Positions 32,076 to 41,122 of a stretch of 64,000 bases of DNA are shown one piece after another. The translations under genes and the position numbers were made by a program. Position 1 is the first letter of the stretch. Each line of letters opens with the position of its first letter. Below the pieces are notes generated by a model. That model saw nothing but the letters and a program-made list of their open reading frames with translations. It was not told the DNA's origin and did not search any database. Location of the stretch: assembly GCF_036192275.1 (NCBI RefSeq), contig NZ_CP108088.1:4899501-4963500 (forward strand), written 5' to 3'. This stretch comes from Streptomyces sp. NBC_00250 (GTDB lineage: Bacteria; Actinomycetota; Actinomycetes; Streptomycetales; Streptomycetaceae).

Positions 32076-32957
32076 TCAGAGCGTGCCGAGCTTGATCAGG
32101 CTCAGCAGCGCCACCAGCTGGATCGCCGACGCGCCCAGCGCCTTCGGCCACGGCAGGTCGTGCGAACGGCTCACCATCATCGTGAAGAGCGCTCCCGCCG
32201 CCAGCCAGGTCAGCCAGCCGATCACCTGGACCAGGCCGTTCTCGCCGCCCAGGAAGAGCGCGAAGACCAGCCGCGGCGCGTCCGTGATCGACATGATCAG
32301 CATGGACAGGCCCACCGTCGGCTGCCAGGCCCCGTCGCCGCCCAGCTGGCGCGCCAGCGTGTGCGTCACCGCGCCCAGGATCAGACCGCCGACGACGAAG
32401 CCGAGGGCGGTCATCAGGATGTACGGAATCGCGGTCGACAGGGGTGCGTCGATCGCCTCGGCGCGCGCCTTGTCGAAGCCGAAGATCGCGAGCAGTCCGT
32501 ACAGGAAGGTGACGACCAGCGCAGGGCCCCAGACGGCGTGGTCCCGCATCCGCAGGAACGTGTCCGCAGGACGAAGCACGATGCCGCTCAGGAGGGGCTT
32601 CCACGGGAGCCGGGGGCCCGTCGGTACGGGGGCGGCGCCGGCGTGGTGGGGCGCGGCGCCGGCGTAGGGGTCGTCGACGCTGAACATCTGGGTGTGGCCC
32701 GGGTTGTTCGCCGTCGCCGCGTGCGGGTGCTGCGGCTGGCCGTAGGGCTCCCCGAAGTACTCCGGCTCCCCGTAGGGCTGCCCGCCGCCCTGCTGCTGCC
32801 TCTGGTGTCCCTGCTGCCCCTGCTGCCCCTGCGGTGGCTGTTGCCACTGCTGCTGCGGGTACGGCGGCGGGGCCGCGTTGTACCCGTACGGCGCCTGCTG
32901 CGGTTGATTGTGCGGGGGGCGGTTGTCCCGGCCGCGTCCGTTCCTGAATCCAGCCAC
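32076..32957 (-). CDS. YIP1-family membrane protein with Gln/Pro-rich N-terminus
   Basis: 293 residues from a GTG. The first ~115 residues are cytoplasmic low complexity rich in Gln, Pro, Gly and Tyr; the rest is a Yip1 domain with five hydrophobic helices (starting WKPLLSGIVLRPADTFLRM). Yip1 proteins are integral membrane proteins of unclear role in bacteria. The gene is convergent with the phosphoribosyltransferase gene. The upstream longer frame was rejected as Arg/Pro-rich and not family-like. Confidence 0.8.
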   Translation of the reverse strand: MAGFRNGRGRDNRPPHNQPQQAPYGYNAAPPPYPQQQWQQPPQGQQGQQGHQRQQQGGGQPYGEPEYFGEPYGQPQHPHAATANNPGHTQMFSVDDPYAGAAPHHAGAAPVPTGPRLPWKPLLSGIVLRPADTFLRMRDHAVWGPALVVTFLYGLLAIFGFDKARAEAIDAPLSTAIPYILMTALGFVVGGLILGAVTHTLARQLGGDGAWQPTVGLSMLIMSITDAPRLVFALFLGGENGLVQVIGWLTWLAAGALFTMMVSRSHDLPWPKALGASAIQLVALLSLIKLGTL

Positions 32958-33171
32958 GTCGTCGAACGTACCCGCTTCCGCCGTGCGGGCGCTCCCCGGA
33001 CCTGTCCTTGCCACTGAGCTGTGACATCCCCTAGGGGGTGGCCAGGGTCGAACCACGCTGTGACACGGTCGGCGGGCAGGCTCGGGGTCGCTGCCATAAA
33101 TCCGACGTATCAGCTCAATGTCGTACTCGTAGCGTCGGAGATGTCGGCGACGGGGGCCTCCGGCACGACGA

Positions 33172-33209
33172 AAAGGGCCGCCCCGCGCTCACGCGCGGGG
33201 CGGCCCTTT
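33172..33209. terminator. Terminator of the Fe-S oxidoreductase gene
   Basis: 16-bp stem AAAGGGCCGCCCCGCG, ending in TTT on the minus-strand sense. Confidence 0.85.
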
Positions 33210-33219
33210 CACATCGGGC

Positions 33220-35481
33220 TCAGGCAGCCGGTTCCGGCTCCGGCTCCTCGGCCGGCTCCGGCTCCGGGTCCACCGGGGTCTTCACCGATTCGAGCAGCAG
33301 CTGGGCCACGTCGACGACCGTGACGGACTCCTTGGCCTTGCCCTCGTTCTTCTTGCCGTTGACCGAGTCGGTCAGCATGACCAGGCAGAACGGGCAGGCG
33401 GTGGAGACGATGTCCGGGTTGAGGGACAGGGCCTCCTCGACGCGCTCGTTGTTGATGCGCTTGCCGATCCGCTCCTCCATCCACATCCGCGCGCCACCGG
33501 CGCCACAGCAGAAGCCGCGCTCCTTGTGGCGGTGCATCTCCTGCTGACGCAGGCCGGGGACGGCCGACATGATCTCGCGCGGGGGCGTGTAGACCTTGTT
33601 GTGGCGGCCCAGGTAGCACGGGTCGTGGTAGGTGATCAGACCGTCGACCGGGGTCACCGGGACCAGCTTGCCCTCGTCGATGAGGTGCTGGAGCAGCTGG
33701 GTGTGGTGGATGACCTCGTACTCGCCGCCGAGCTGCGGGTACTCGTTGGCGATGGTGTTGAAGCAGTGCGGGCAGGTCGAGACGATCTTCTTCGCCGACT
33801 TCGGCTTCTTCGTCGACTCGTCCTCGTCGTCCTCGCCGAACGCCATGTTCAGCATCGCGACGTTCTCCTGCGCGAGCTGCTGGAACAGCGGCTCGTTGCC
33901 CAGGCGGCGGGGGGAGTCACCGGTGCACTTCTCGTCGCCGCCCATGATCGCGAACTTGACGCCCGCCATGTGCAGGAGCTCCGCGAAGGCCTTGGTGGTC
34001 TTCTTGGCCCGGTCCTCCAGGGCGCCGGCGCAGCCGACCCAGTAGAGGTAGTCGAACTCGGAGAGGTCTTCGACGTCCTTGCCGACGATCGGGACCTCGA
34101 AGTCGACCTCCTTGGTCCACTCGACGCGCTGCTTCTTCGCCAGGCCCCAGGGGTTGCCCTTCTTCTCCAGGTTCTTGAGCATCGTGCCCGCCTCGGACGG
34201 GAACGCGCTCTCGATCATCACCTGGTAGCGGCGCATGTCGACGATGTGGTCGATGTGCTCGATGTCGACCGGGCACTGCTCGACGCAGGCGCCGCAGGTG
34301 GTGCAGGACCACAGGACGTCGGGGTCGATGACGCCGTTCTCCTCGGCGGTGCCGATGAGGGGGCGCTCGGCCTCGGCGATCGCCGACGCGGGGACGTCCT
34401 TGAGCTGCTCCTCGGTGGCCTTCTCGTTGCCCTCCATGTCCTTGCCGCCGCCCGCGAGCAGGTACGGCGCCTTGGCGTGCGCGTGGTCGCGCAGCGACAT
34501 GATGAGGAGCTTGGGGGAGAGGGGCTTGCCGGTGTTCCAGGCGGGGCACTGCGACTGGCAGCGGCCGCACTCGGTGCAGGTGGAGAAGTCGAGGATGCCC
34601 TTCCAGGAGAACTGCTCGACCTGGGAGACACCGAAGACGGCGTCCTCGGCCGGGTCCTCCCAGTCGATCTCCTTGCCGGCCGTCGTCATCGGCTGGAGCG
34701 CGCCGAGGGCGGTGGATCCGTCGGCGTTCCGCTTGAACCAGATGTTCGGGAAGCCGAGGAAGCGGTGCCAGGCGACACCCATGTTGGTGTTCAGCGAGAC
34801 CGTGATCATCCAGGTGAAGGACGTGACGATCTTGAGGCACGCGAAGAAGTAGGTGAGGTACTGGATCGTGCTCAGGTCCAGGCCGTCGAGCAGCGCGATC
34901 AGCGGGTACGAGGCGAAGAAGCCCGGCTCCCAGCCGGTCACGTGGTGCTGGACGCCTTCGAGGGCGCGCAGCGTCATGATGCAGACGCCGACGATCAGGA
35001 TGACGGCCTCGACGAAGTACGCCTGGCCGGTCTTCGAGCCGGCGAAGCGGGACTTGCGGCCCGCCTTGGTCGGCTTGCTGAGCTGCCGGATCACGATGAG
35101 CGTCACGATGCCCAGGACCGTCATCAGACCGAGGAACTCGGTGAAGATCTCGTACGGCAGCCAGTCGCCGATGATCGGGATCAGCCAGTCGGCCTGGAAG
35201 AGCTGGCCGAAGGCGTTCACGATCGTCAGGAGCAGCGAGAAGAAGCCCACCGCGACGAACCAGTGCGCGAAGCCGACGATGCCCCAGCGGTTCATCCGGG
35301 TGTGGCCGAGGAATTCCTTGACCAGGGTGATGGTGCGCTGGGTGGGGTCGCCGGTGCGCGTGCCCGCGGGCACGGGCTGGCCGAGGCGCACGAACCGGTA
35401 GATCTGCACGGTGGCACGGCCGAACAGCGCGACGGCCACCACCGTGATGACGATCGACACGACGATCGCGGCGAGTTGCAT
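33220..35481 (-). CDS. Membrane-bound (Fe-S)-binding oxidoreductase, HdrD/CCG family
   Basis: 753 residues. Several N-terminal helices (about 1-245, nitrate-reductase-gamma-like), then a ferredoxin domain with CTECGRCQSQCPAWN (about 305-320) and CTTCGACVEQCPVDIEH for two 4Fe-4S clusters, and two C-terminal CCG-type cysteine-rich domains (...CGAGGARMW, ...CPFCLVML). The architecture is that of the widespread actinobacterial heterodisulfide-reductase-like protein of unknown electron partner. It ends in a Glu/Pro-rich tail. Start at the conserved MQLAAIVVS; short intergenic spacer to the upstream region. Confidence 0.92.
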   Translation of the reverse strand: MQLAAIVVSIVITVVAVALFGRATVQIYRFVRLGQPVPAGTRTGDPTQRTITLVKEFLGHTRMNRWGIVGFAHWFVAVGFFSLLLTIVNAFGQLFQADWLIPIIGDWLPYEIFTEFLGLMTVLGIVTLIVIRQLSKPTKAGRKSRFAGSKTGQAYFVEAVILIVGVCIMTLRALEGVQHHVTGWEPGFFASYPLIALLDGLDLSTIQYLTYFFACLKIVTSFTWMITVSLNTNMGVAWHRFLGFPNIWFKRNADGSTALGALQPMTTAGKEIDWEDPAEDAVFGVSQVEQFSWKGILDFSTCTECGRCQSQCPAWNTGKPLSPKLLIMSLRDHAHAKAPYLLAGGGKDMEGNEKATEEQLKDVPASAIAEAERPLIGTAEENGVIDPDVLWSCTTCGACVEQCPVDIEHIDHIVDMRRYQVMIESAFPSEAGTMLKNLEKKGNPWGLAKKQRVEWTKEVDFEVPIVGKDVEDLSEFDYLYWVGCAGALEDRAKKTTKAFAELLHMAGVKFAIMGGDEKCTGDSPRRLGNEPLFQQLAQENVAMLNMAFGEDDEDESTKKPKSAKKIVSTCPHCFNTIANEYPQLGGEYEVIHHTQLLQHLIDEGKLVPVTPVDGLITYHDPCYLGRHNKVYTPPREIMSAVPGLRQQEMHRHKERGFCCGAGGARMWMEERIGKRINNERVEEALSLNPDIVSTACPFCLVMLTDSVNGKKNEGKAKESVTVVDVAQLLLESVKTPVDPEPEPAEEPEPEPAA

Positions 35482-35588
35482 GAGGGGCTCCTCGGGCGGG
35501 CCTACTAAGCGGTAACTTATGGAGTCCGTGCTGAGATTACCCGTTCGGGGCCCCGTGCTGTAGCGGCGCTCGCGGTGATCTGTGTCGC

Positions 35589-36077
35589 TCAGGCAAACCT
35601 TGCCGCGCGACGCCTGCGGACTGCTGGAAGCGTACGCGCCAGGATCGTCAGATCCATCCCCAGCCAGTGGTGGTCCACATAGTGGAGGTCGAGCAGCTCA
35701 CGCTCCTCCCACGGCAGGTCCGAGCGGCCGCTGATCTGCCACGGGCCGGTGAGCCCGGGGCGCACGGAGAGCCGACGACGTCCCTCGCCCGCGCACTCGC
35801 GGTGGCCCGGGGTCAGTGGACACGGTCCGACCAGCGACATCCGGCCGCCGACGACGTGCACGAGGAGGGGCAGCGCGGCCAGCGGGCTCTTCGTGCGGAA
35901 GGTCAGCATCGTGAAGGGTTCTCCCTCCAAGCCTGCCACCGTGCGGCGGCGCAGCACGCCCCGGCCGGGGGTGGTCGAGCCGAGGGCGACCGAGAGGGCG
36001 ACGGCGGCGAGCAGAGGGGACAGCACGACCAGGAGGGCGAGCCCGCCCACCACGTCGAACGTGCGCTTGGCCGTCAT
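35589..36077 (-). CDS. Bacterial sugar transferase (short)
   Basis: 162 residues, one N-terminal membrane helix (VVGGLALLVVLSPLLAAVAL) and the core of polyprenyl-phosphate sugar-1-phosphate transferases: MLTFRTKS, MSLVGPCPLTPGH, RLSVRPGLTGPWQISGRSDLPWEER and LDLHYVDHHW. It is shorter than the ~200-residue core usual for the family; part of the region between RTKS and MSLVGP, including the DELPQLWNV-type stretch, is compressed. Activity is therefore uncertain. Divergent from dnaK. Confidence 0.75.
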   Translation of the reverse strand: MTAKRTFDVVGGLALLVVLSPLLAAVALSVALGSTTPGRGVLRRRTVAGLEGEPFTMLTFRTKSPLAALPLLVHVVGGRMSLVGPCPLTPGHRECAGEGRRRLSVRPGLTGPWQISGRSDLPWEERELLDLHYVDHHWLGMDLTILARTLPAVRRRRAARFA

Positions 36078-36237
36078 TCCCCACACCCTTCCGAGCGACG
36101 AACGAGAATCATGGGATATTCGTGGGATATGGCTGGTTTGCCCGACATGGGGCCATCGGACTCTCTCACGCGACACCCCGCCGGATTCGGGAACGACGCG
36201 CGCCCCCACTCCGTATGAGCGAGATAAAGGGCGAAGA

Positions 36238-36258
36238 GTTGAGTCCCCTCCGCTCAGG
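36238..36258. promoter_or_regulatory. HAIR-like element 2 (degenerate), dnaK promoter
   Basis: GTTGAGT-CCCCTCC-GCTCAGG, near the HAIR consensus CTTGAGT-N7-ACTCAAG. Likely secondary HspR site. Confidence 0.6.
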
Positions 36259-36262
36259 TCTG

Positions 36263-36289
36263 TTGACTCATCGCGGGGCTTCATGCATC
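36263..36289 (+). promoter_or_regulatory. dnaK promoter, -35 TTGACT
   Basis: TTGACT (36263-36268) with a candidate -10 about 17 bp downstream (36286-36291), lying between the two HAIR elements. Confidence 0.5.
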
Positions 36290-36310
36290 CTTGAGCCTGT
36301 TCCACTCAAG
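36290..36310. promoter_or_regulatory. HAIR element (HspR operator) of dnaK operon
   Basis: CTTGAGC-CTGTTCC-ACTCAAG, an almost perfect match to the HAIR consensus CTTGAGT-N7-ACTCAAG. Predicted site of HspR repression, 22 bp before the dnaK ATG. Confidence 0.9.
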
Positions 36311-36332
36311 TACGTCAGCTGGAGGAATCGAA

Positions 36333-38174
36333 ATGGCACGTGCGGTCGGCATCGACCTGGGCACGACTAACTCCGTCGTCAGCGTTCTCGAAGGCGGCGA
36401 GCCCACCGTCATCACCAACGCCGAGGGCGCCAGGACCACGCCGTCCGTCGTCGCCTTCGCGAAGAACGGCGAGGTGCTCGTCGGCGAGGTGGCCAAGCGT
36501 CAGGCCGTCACCAACGTCGACAGGACCATCCGGTCGGTCAAGCGCCACATGGGCACCGACTGGAAGATCGAGATCGACGGCAAGAACTTCAACCCGCAGC
36601 AGATGAGCGCCTTCATCCTGCAGAAGCTGAAGCGCGACGCCGAGGCCTACCTGGGCGAGAAGGTCGTCGACGCGGTCATCACCGTCCCGGCGTACTTCAA
36701 CGACTCCGAGCGTCAGGCGACCAAGGAGGCCGGTGAGATCGCGGGCCTCAACGTCCTGCGCATCGTCAACGAGCCGACCGCCGCCGCCCTGGCGTACGGC
36801 CTCGACAAGGACGACCAGACGATCCTCGTCTTCGACCTCGGTGGCGGCACCTTCGACGTGTCCCTCCTGGAGATCGGCGACGGCGTCGTCGAGGTGAAGG
36901 CCACCAACGGTGACAACCACCTCGGTGGTGACGACTGGGACCAGCGCGTCGTCGACTACCTGGTGACGCAGTTCCAGAACGGCCACGGTGTGGACCTGGC
37001 CAAGGACAAGATGGCTCTCCAGCGTCTCCGCGAGGCCGCGGAGAAGGCGAAGATCGAGCTCTCGTCCTCGACCGAGACCTCCATCAACCTGCCGTACATC
37101 ACGGCCTCCGCCGAGGGCCCGCTGCACCTGGACGAGAAGCTCACGCGCGCTCAGTTCCAGCAGCTGACCTCGGACCTGCTCGACCGCTGCAAGGTGCCGT
37201 TCCACAACGTCATCAAGGACGCGGGCATCAACCTCTCCGAGATCGACCACGTCGTTCTCGTCGGTGGTTCGACCCGTATGCCGGCCGTCGCCGAGCTCGT
37301 CAAGGAGCTGACCGGCGGTCAGGACGCCAACAAGGGCGTCAACCCGGACGAGGTCGTCGCCATCGGCGCCGCGCTCCAGGCCGGTGTCCTCAAGGGTGAG
37401 GTCAAGGACGTCCTGCTCCTCGACGTGACCCCGCTGTCGCTTGGTATCGAGACCAAGGGCGGCATCATGACCAAGCTCATCGAGCGCAACACCACGATCC
37501 CGACCAAGCGGTCCGAGATCTTCACGACGGCCGAGGACAACCAGCCGTCCGTGCAGATCCAGGTCTACCAGGGCGAGCGCGAGATCGCGGCGTACAACAA
37601 GAAGCTCGGCATGTTCGAGCTGACCGGTCTGCCGCCGGCCCCGCGTGGTGTCCCGCAGATCGAGGTCGCCTTCGACATCGACGCCAACGGCATCATGCAC
37701 GTGACCGCGAAGGACCTCGGCACGGGCAAGGAGCAGAAGATGACCGTCACCGGTGGCTCCTCGCTGCCGAAGGACGAGGTCGACCGGATGCGCCAGGAGG
37801 CCGAGCAGTACGCGGACGAGGACCACCGTCGCCGCGAGGCCGCCGAGTCCCGCAACCAGGGCGAGCAGCTCGTCTACCAGACGGAGAAGTTCCTCAAGGA
37901 CAACGAGGACAAGGTCCCCGGTGACGTCAAGGCCGAGGTCGAGGCCGCGATCGTCGAGCTGAAGGACAAGCTCAAGGGCGAGGACACCGCGGAGATCCGC
38001 ACCGCCACCGAGAAGGTCGCGGCCGTCTCCCAGAAGCTCGGCCAGGCGCTGTACGCCGACGCCCAGGGCGCGCAGGCCGCGGGCGGCGACGCCGGCCAGC
38101 AGCCGCAGGCCGACGACGACGTCGTCGACGCCGAGATCGTCGACGAGGACAAGCCGAAGGGTGGCGCTGTCTGA
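36333..38174 (+). CDS. dnaK: Chaperone DnaK (Hsp70)
   Basis: 613 residues. ATPase domain with [12 protein letters not shown], the phosphate motif [12 protein letters not shown] and [13 protein letters not shown]; substrate-binding domain followed by a C-terminal helical lid ending in an acidic tail. Folds and disaggregates client proteins together with GrpE and DnaJ encoded downstream; it also works with HspR as co-repressor in Streptomyces. TGGAGGA precedes the ATG. The stop overlaps grpE start (TGATG). Heat-induced through HAIR sites. Confidence 0.99.
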   Translation: MARAVGIDLGTTNSVVSVLEGGEPTVITNAEGARTTPSVVAFAKNGEVLVGEVAKRQAVTNVDRTIRSVKRHMGTDWKIEIDGKNFNPQQMSAFILQKLKRDAEAYLGEKVVDAVITVPAYFNDSERQATKEAGEIAGLNVLRIVNEPTAAALAYGLDKDDQTILVFDLGGGTFDVSLLEIGDGVVEVKATNGDNHLGGDDWDQRVVDYLVTQFQNGHGVDLAKDKMALQRLREAAEKAKIELSSSTETSINLPYITASAEGPLHLDEKLTRAQFQQLTSDLLDRCKVPFHNVIKDAGINLSEIDHVVLVGGSTRMPAVAELVKELTGGQDANKGVNPDEVVAIGAALQAGVLKGEVKDVLLLDVTPLSLGIETKGGIMTKLIERNTTIPTKRSEIFTTAEDNQPSVQIQVYQGEREIAAYNKKLGMFELTGLPPAPRGVPQIEVAFDIDANGIMHVTAKDLGTGKEQKMTVTGGSSLPKDEVDRMRQEAEQYADEDHRRREAAESRNQGEQLVYQTEKFLKDNEDKVPGDVKAEVEAAIVELKDKLKGEDTAEIRTATEKVAAVSQKLGQALYADAQGAQAAGGDAGQQPQADDDVVDAEIVDEDKPKGGAV

Positions 38175-38818
38175 TGTCGGAGGAGACCCCGGGCTTCGAG
38201 GAGAAGCCCGACGTCCCCGCCGACGGCACGCCCGAGGAGACCGAGGCCGCTGCCTCCGCCGACAAGGCGGAGGGGGCGGCCCCGGCCGGGGACGCTACGG
38301 ACGTAGCCCTGCTGGCGCAGCTGGACCAGGCACGCAAGGCGCTCGAAGAGCGCACGGCGGACCTCCAGCGGCTCCAGGCCGAGTACCAGAACTACCGCCG
38401 CCGCGTGGAGCGGGACCGGGTCACGGTCAAGGAGATCGCCGTCGCGAGCCTCCTGACCGAGCTCCTTCCCGTGCTCGACGACATCGGCCGGGCCCGGGAC
38501 CACGGCGAGCTCGTGGGCGGGTTCAAGTCGGTTGCCGAATCGACGGAGACCATCGTCGCCAAGATGGGTCTGCAGCAGTTCGGCAAGGAGGGCGAGCCCT
38601 TCGACCCGACGATCCACGAGGCCCTGATGCACTCGTACGCGCCGGACGTCACCGAGACGACGTGCGTGGCGATCCTGCAGCCGGGGTACCGGATCGGCGA
38701 GCGGACCATCCGGCCCGCCCGTGTGGCCGTCGCCGAGCCCCAGCCGGGCGCGGCCCCGGCCAAGGACGACGCGAAGTCGTCCACTGACGAGGAGAGCGGT
38801 GCCCCCGAAGAGGGGTAG
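38174..38818 (+). CDS. grpE: Nucleotide exchange factor GrpE
   Basis: 214 residues. Acidic low-complexity N-terminus (~1-50), a long helix (ALEERTADLQRLQAEYQNYRRRVERDR) that forms the dimer, and the C-terminal beta domain with FDPTIHEALMHSYAPDV and VAILQPGYRIGERTIRPARV. Promotes ADP release from DnaK. ATG overlaps the dnaK stop by one base. Confidence 0.97.
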   Translation: MSEETPGFEEKPDVPADGTPEETEAAASADKAEGAAPAGDATDVALLAQLDQARKALEERTADLQRLQAEYQNYRRRVERDRVTVKEIAVASLLTELLPVLDDIGRARDHGELVGGFKSVAESTETIVAKMGLQQFGKEGEPFDPTIHEALMHSYAPDVTETTCVAILQPGYRIGERTIRPARVAVAEPQPGAAPAKDDAKSSTDEESGAPEEG

Positions 38819-38890
38819 CGCGACTCACCCCGGAGCGGTGACGCGCTCCGGGGTGACAGACCCCGGAGCAGTCCGGAAGGAGGGACGTCG

Positions 38891-40075
38891 ATGAGCACGA
38901 AGGACTTCGTCGAGAAGGACTACTACAAGGTTCTCGGCGTCCCCAAGGACGCCACCGAGGCCGAGATCAAGAAGGCGTACCGGAAGCTCGCCCGCGAGAA
39001 CCACCCGGACGCCAACAAGAACGACGCCAAGGCCGAGGAGCGCTTCAAGGAGATCTCCGAGGCCAACGACATCCTCGGCGACCCCAAGAAGCGCAAGGAG
39101 TACGACGAGGCCCGCGCCCTCTTCGGGAACGGCGGCTTCCGGTCGCCCGGCGGCCCCGGCGGCGGCTCGTTCAACTTCGACCTGGGCGACCTCTTCGGAG
39201 GCTCCCAGGGCGGCCCCGGCGGCTTCGGCGGCGGTGGCGGTAGTGGCGGCATCGGGGACGTCTTCGGCGGCCTGTTCAACCGCGGCGCCGGTGCGGGCAC
39301 CCGCACCCAGCCGCGGCGCGGCCAGGACATCGAGTCCGAGGTGACGCTCAGCTTCACCGAGGCCATCGAGGGCGCGACCGTACCGCTGCGGATGTCCAGC
39401 CAGCAGCCGTGCACGGCGTGTTCGGGCACCGGCGACAAGAACGGCACCCCCCGGGTGTGCCCGACCTGCGTCGGCACCGGACAGGTCTCGCGCGGCAGCG
39501 GCGGCGGCTTCTCGCTCACCGACCCCTGCGTGGACTGCAAGGGCCGCGGTCTCATCGCCGAGAACCCCTGCGAGGTCTGCAAGGGCAGCGGCCGGGCCAA
39601 GTCCTCCCGCACCATGCAGGTCCGCATCCCGGCGGGTGTGAGCGACAACCAGAAGATCCGTCTCCGGGGCAAGGGAGCGCCGGGGGAGCGCGGCGGGCAG
39701 AACGGCGATCTGTACGTCGTGGTGCACGTCGACACCCACCCGGTCTTCGGCCGCAAGGACGACAACCTCACCGTCACCGTGCCGGTCTCCTTCACGGAGG
39801 CGGCGCTCGGTGGCGAGATCAAGGTGCCGACCCTCGGCGGCCCCGCGGTCACCCTCAAGCTGCCCGCGGGCACTCCGAACGGCCGGACCATGCGCGCCCG
39901 GGGCAAGGGCGCGGTCCGCAAGGACGGCACGCGCGGCGACCTTCTCGTGACGGTCGAGGTCGCGGTGCCGAAGGAGCTGGACGACAAGGCACGTGACGCC
40001 CTGGAGACCTATCGCGAGGCGACCGCCTCCGAGGATCCGCGGGCGGAGCTGTTCCAGGCCGCGAAGGGAGCGTGA
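38891..40075 (+). CDS. dnaJ: Co-chaperone DnaJ (DnaJ1 type)
   Basis: 394 residues. N-terminal J domain with the HPD tripeptide (ENHPDANKN, about 37-45), a Gly/Phe-rich linker (~75-140), a zinc domain with four CxxCxGxG repeats (CTACSGTG, CPTCVGTG, CVDCKGRG, CEVCKGSG) and a C-terminal substrate domain. Stimulates DnaK ATPase. AAGGAGGGA precedes the ATG. Four bases separate it from hspR. Confidence 0.98.
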   Translation: MSTKDFVEKDYYKVLGVPKDATEAEIKKAYRKLARENHPDANKNDAKAEERFKEISEANDILGDPKKRKEYDEARALFGNGGFRSPGGPGGGSFNFDLGDLFGGSQGGPGGFGGGGGSGGIGDVFGGLFNRGAGAGTRTQPRRGQDIESEVTLSFTEAIEGATVPLRMSSQQPCTACSGTGDKNGTPRVCPTCVGTGQVSRGSGGGFSLTDPCVDCKGRGLIAENPCEVCKGSGRAKSSRTMQVRIPAGVSDNQKIRLRGKGAPGERGGQNGDLYVVVHVDTHPVFGRKDDNLTVTVPVSFTEAALGGEIKVPTLGGPAVTLKLPAGTPNGRTMRARGKGAVRKDGTRGDLLVTVEVAVPKELDDKARDALETYREATASEDPRAELFQAAKGA

Positions 40076-40079
40076 CCCG

Positions 40080-40526
40080 GTGGACGGGCGCCGACGCAAT
40101 CCGTACGAACTGACCGACGAGTCGCCGGTGTACGTCATCTCGGTGGCGGCCCAGCTCTCCGGTCTGCACCCGCAGACCCTCCGTCAGTACGACCGTCTCG
40201 GTCTGGTCTCCCCGGACCGTACGGCCGGCCGTGGCCGACGCTACTCGGCCCGTGACATCGAGCTGCTCCGTCAGGTGCAGCAGCTGTCGCAGGACGAGGG
40301 CATCAACCTGGCCGGAATCAAGCGGATCATCGAACTGGAGAACCAGGTCGCGGCGTTGCAGAGCCGGATCGCGGAGCTGTCGGCGGCCGTCGACGGCGCG
40401 GCGGCGGCGATGCGGCAGCGCGAGGCCCAGGTGCACGCCTCCTACCGGCGCGATCTGGTGCCGTACCAGGACGTGCAGCAGGCGAGCGCGCTGGTGGTCT
40501 GGCGCCCGAAGCGCACCGGCGAGTAG
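40080..40526 (+). CDS. hspR: Heat-shock repressor HspR (MerR family)
   Basis: 148 residues from a GTG 4 bp after dnaJ. MerR-like HTH: VYVISVAAQLSGLHPQTLRQYDRLGLVSPDRTAGRGRRYSARDIELLRQVQ (about 18-70), then a helical dimer region. Represses the dnaK operon and clpB through HAIR sites with DnaK as co-repressor, as known in S. coelicolor; HAIR sites at 36290 and 43406 support this here. Confidence 0.97.
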   Translation: MDGRRRNPYELTDESPVYVISVAAQLSGLHPQTLRQYDRLGLVSPDRTAGRGRRYSARDIELLRQVQQLSQDEGINLAGIKRIIELENQVAALQSRIAELSAAVDGAAAAMRQREAQVHASYRRDLVPYQDVQQASALVVWRPKRTGE

Positions 40527-40537
40527 TTCTCGCACGC

Positions 40538-40586
40538 TGAAGCCCCCTCCGTGGAAGCCCCCTTCGCTTCCGAGGAGGGGGCTTCA
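40538..40586. terminator. Terminator of the dnaK operon
   Basis: TGAAGCCCCCTCC and GGAGGGGGCTTCA arms around a 23-nt loop region. Confidence 0.8.
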
Positions 40587-40604
40587 CGCGTGTACGGGGT
40601 CGGT

Positions 40605-41078
40605 CTACGGGATGAGTTCGGCCACGATGTCGCCGAGGGTCTCCCACCAGGGCGCGGCGCCCGTGCCGAACGCGGCGGCGAGGGCGGTGCCGACGGCGCG
40701 GTCGAGCGGGGTGGGTTCGGCGGCGGGGTGCCAGTCGGCGTCGACCGTGCCGTCCCCAGGGGACTCAAGGGTGCCGAGCGCCTTCCCGTTCCGGGTGAGC
40801 CGGCTGTCCATGTGCGAGGAGGGGACGAGCCGGTAGCGGATGCCGTCGACGCGGACGTCCACCCGGTAGGAGCGGCGCAGCAGCCGCGCGCGGGCCGGCT
40901 TGATGACGGCGGGTTCCCCGGCCACCGTCAGCGCCAGCAGCGCGGGCTTGCGGGTGCCTATCGGCGTGTGGGTGTCGGGGCGGGTCCCGGGGGCCCGTAC
41001 GAGCTCCACGGTGGGCAGCCCGTACCCGGAGACCCGGAGGGTCCCGGCGGGCCCGTCGAGGTCGATCTGTACGTACAC
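40605..41078 (-). CDS. Hypothetical protein downstream of LuxR-type gene
   Basis: 157 residues from a GTG. N-terminal VYVQIDLDGPAGTLRVSGYG and YRVDVRVDGIRYRLVPSSHMDSRLTRNGKALGTLES suggest a small beta-rich domain; no family is recognised. It lies 44 bp after the LuxR-type gene on the same strand and is convergent with hspR. No obvious Shine-Dalgarno sequence precedes the start, so it may be translationally linked or start elsewhere. Confidence 0.55.
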   Translation of the reverse strand: MYVQIDLDGPAGTLRVSGYGLPTVELVRAPGTRPDTHTPIGTRKPALLALTVAGEPAVIKPARARLLRRSYRVDVRVDGIRYRLVPSSHMDSRLTRNGKALGTLESPGDGTVDADWHPAAEPTPLDRAVGTALAAAFGTGAAPWWETLGDIVAELIP

Positions 41079-41122
41079 GGTGGTCAGTTGTCCCGTTCGA
41101 CGCTGGTCAGGTGTCTCGGTGG

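Noticed and set aside
36315..37826. A 503-codon open frame opposite dnaK
   Set aside because: Same effect as opposite clpB; residue composition (V/D/L/R-rich) is typical of complement frames.
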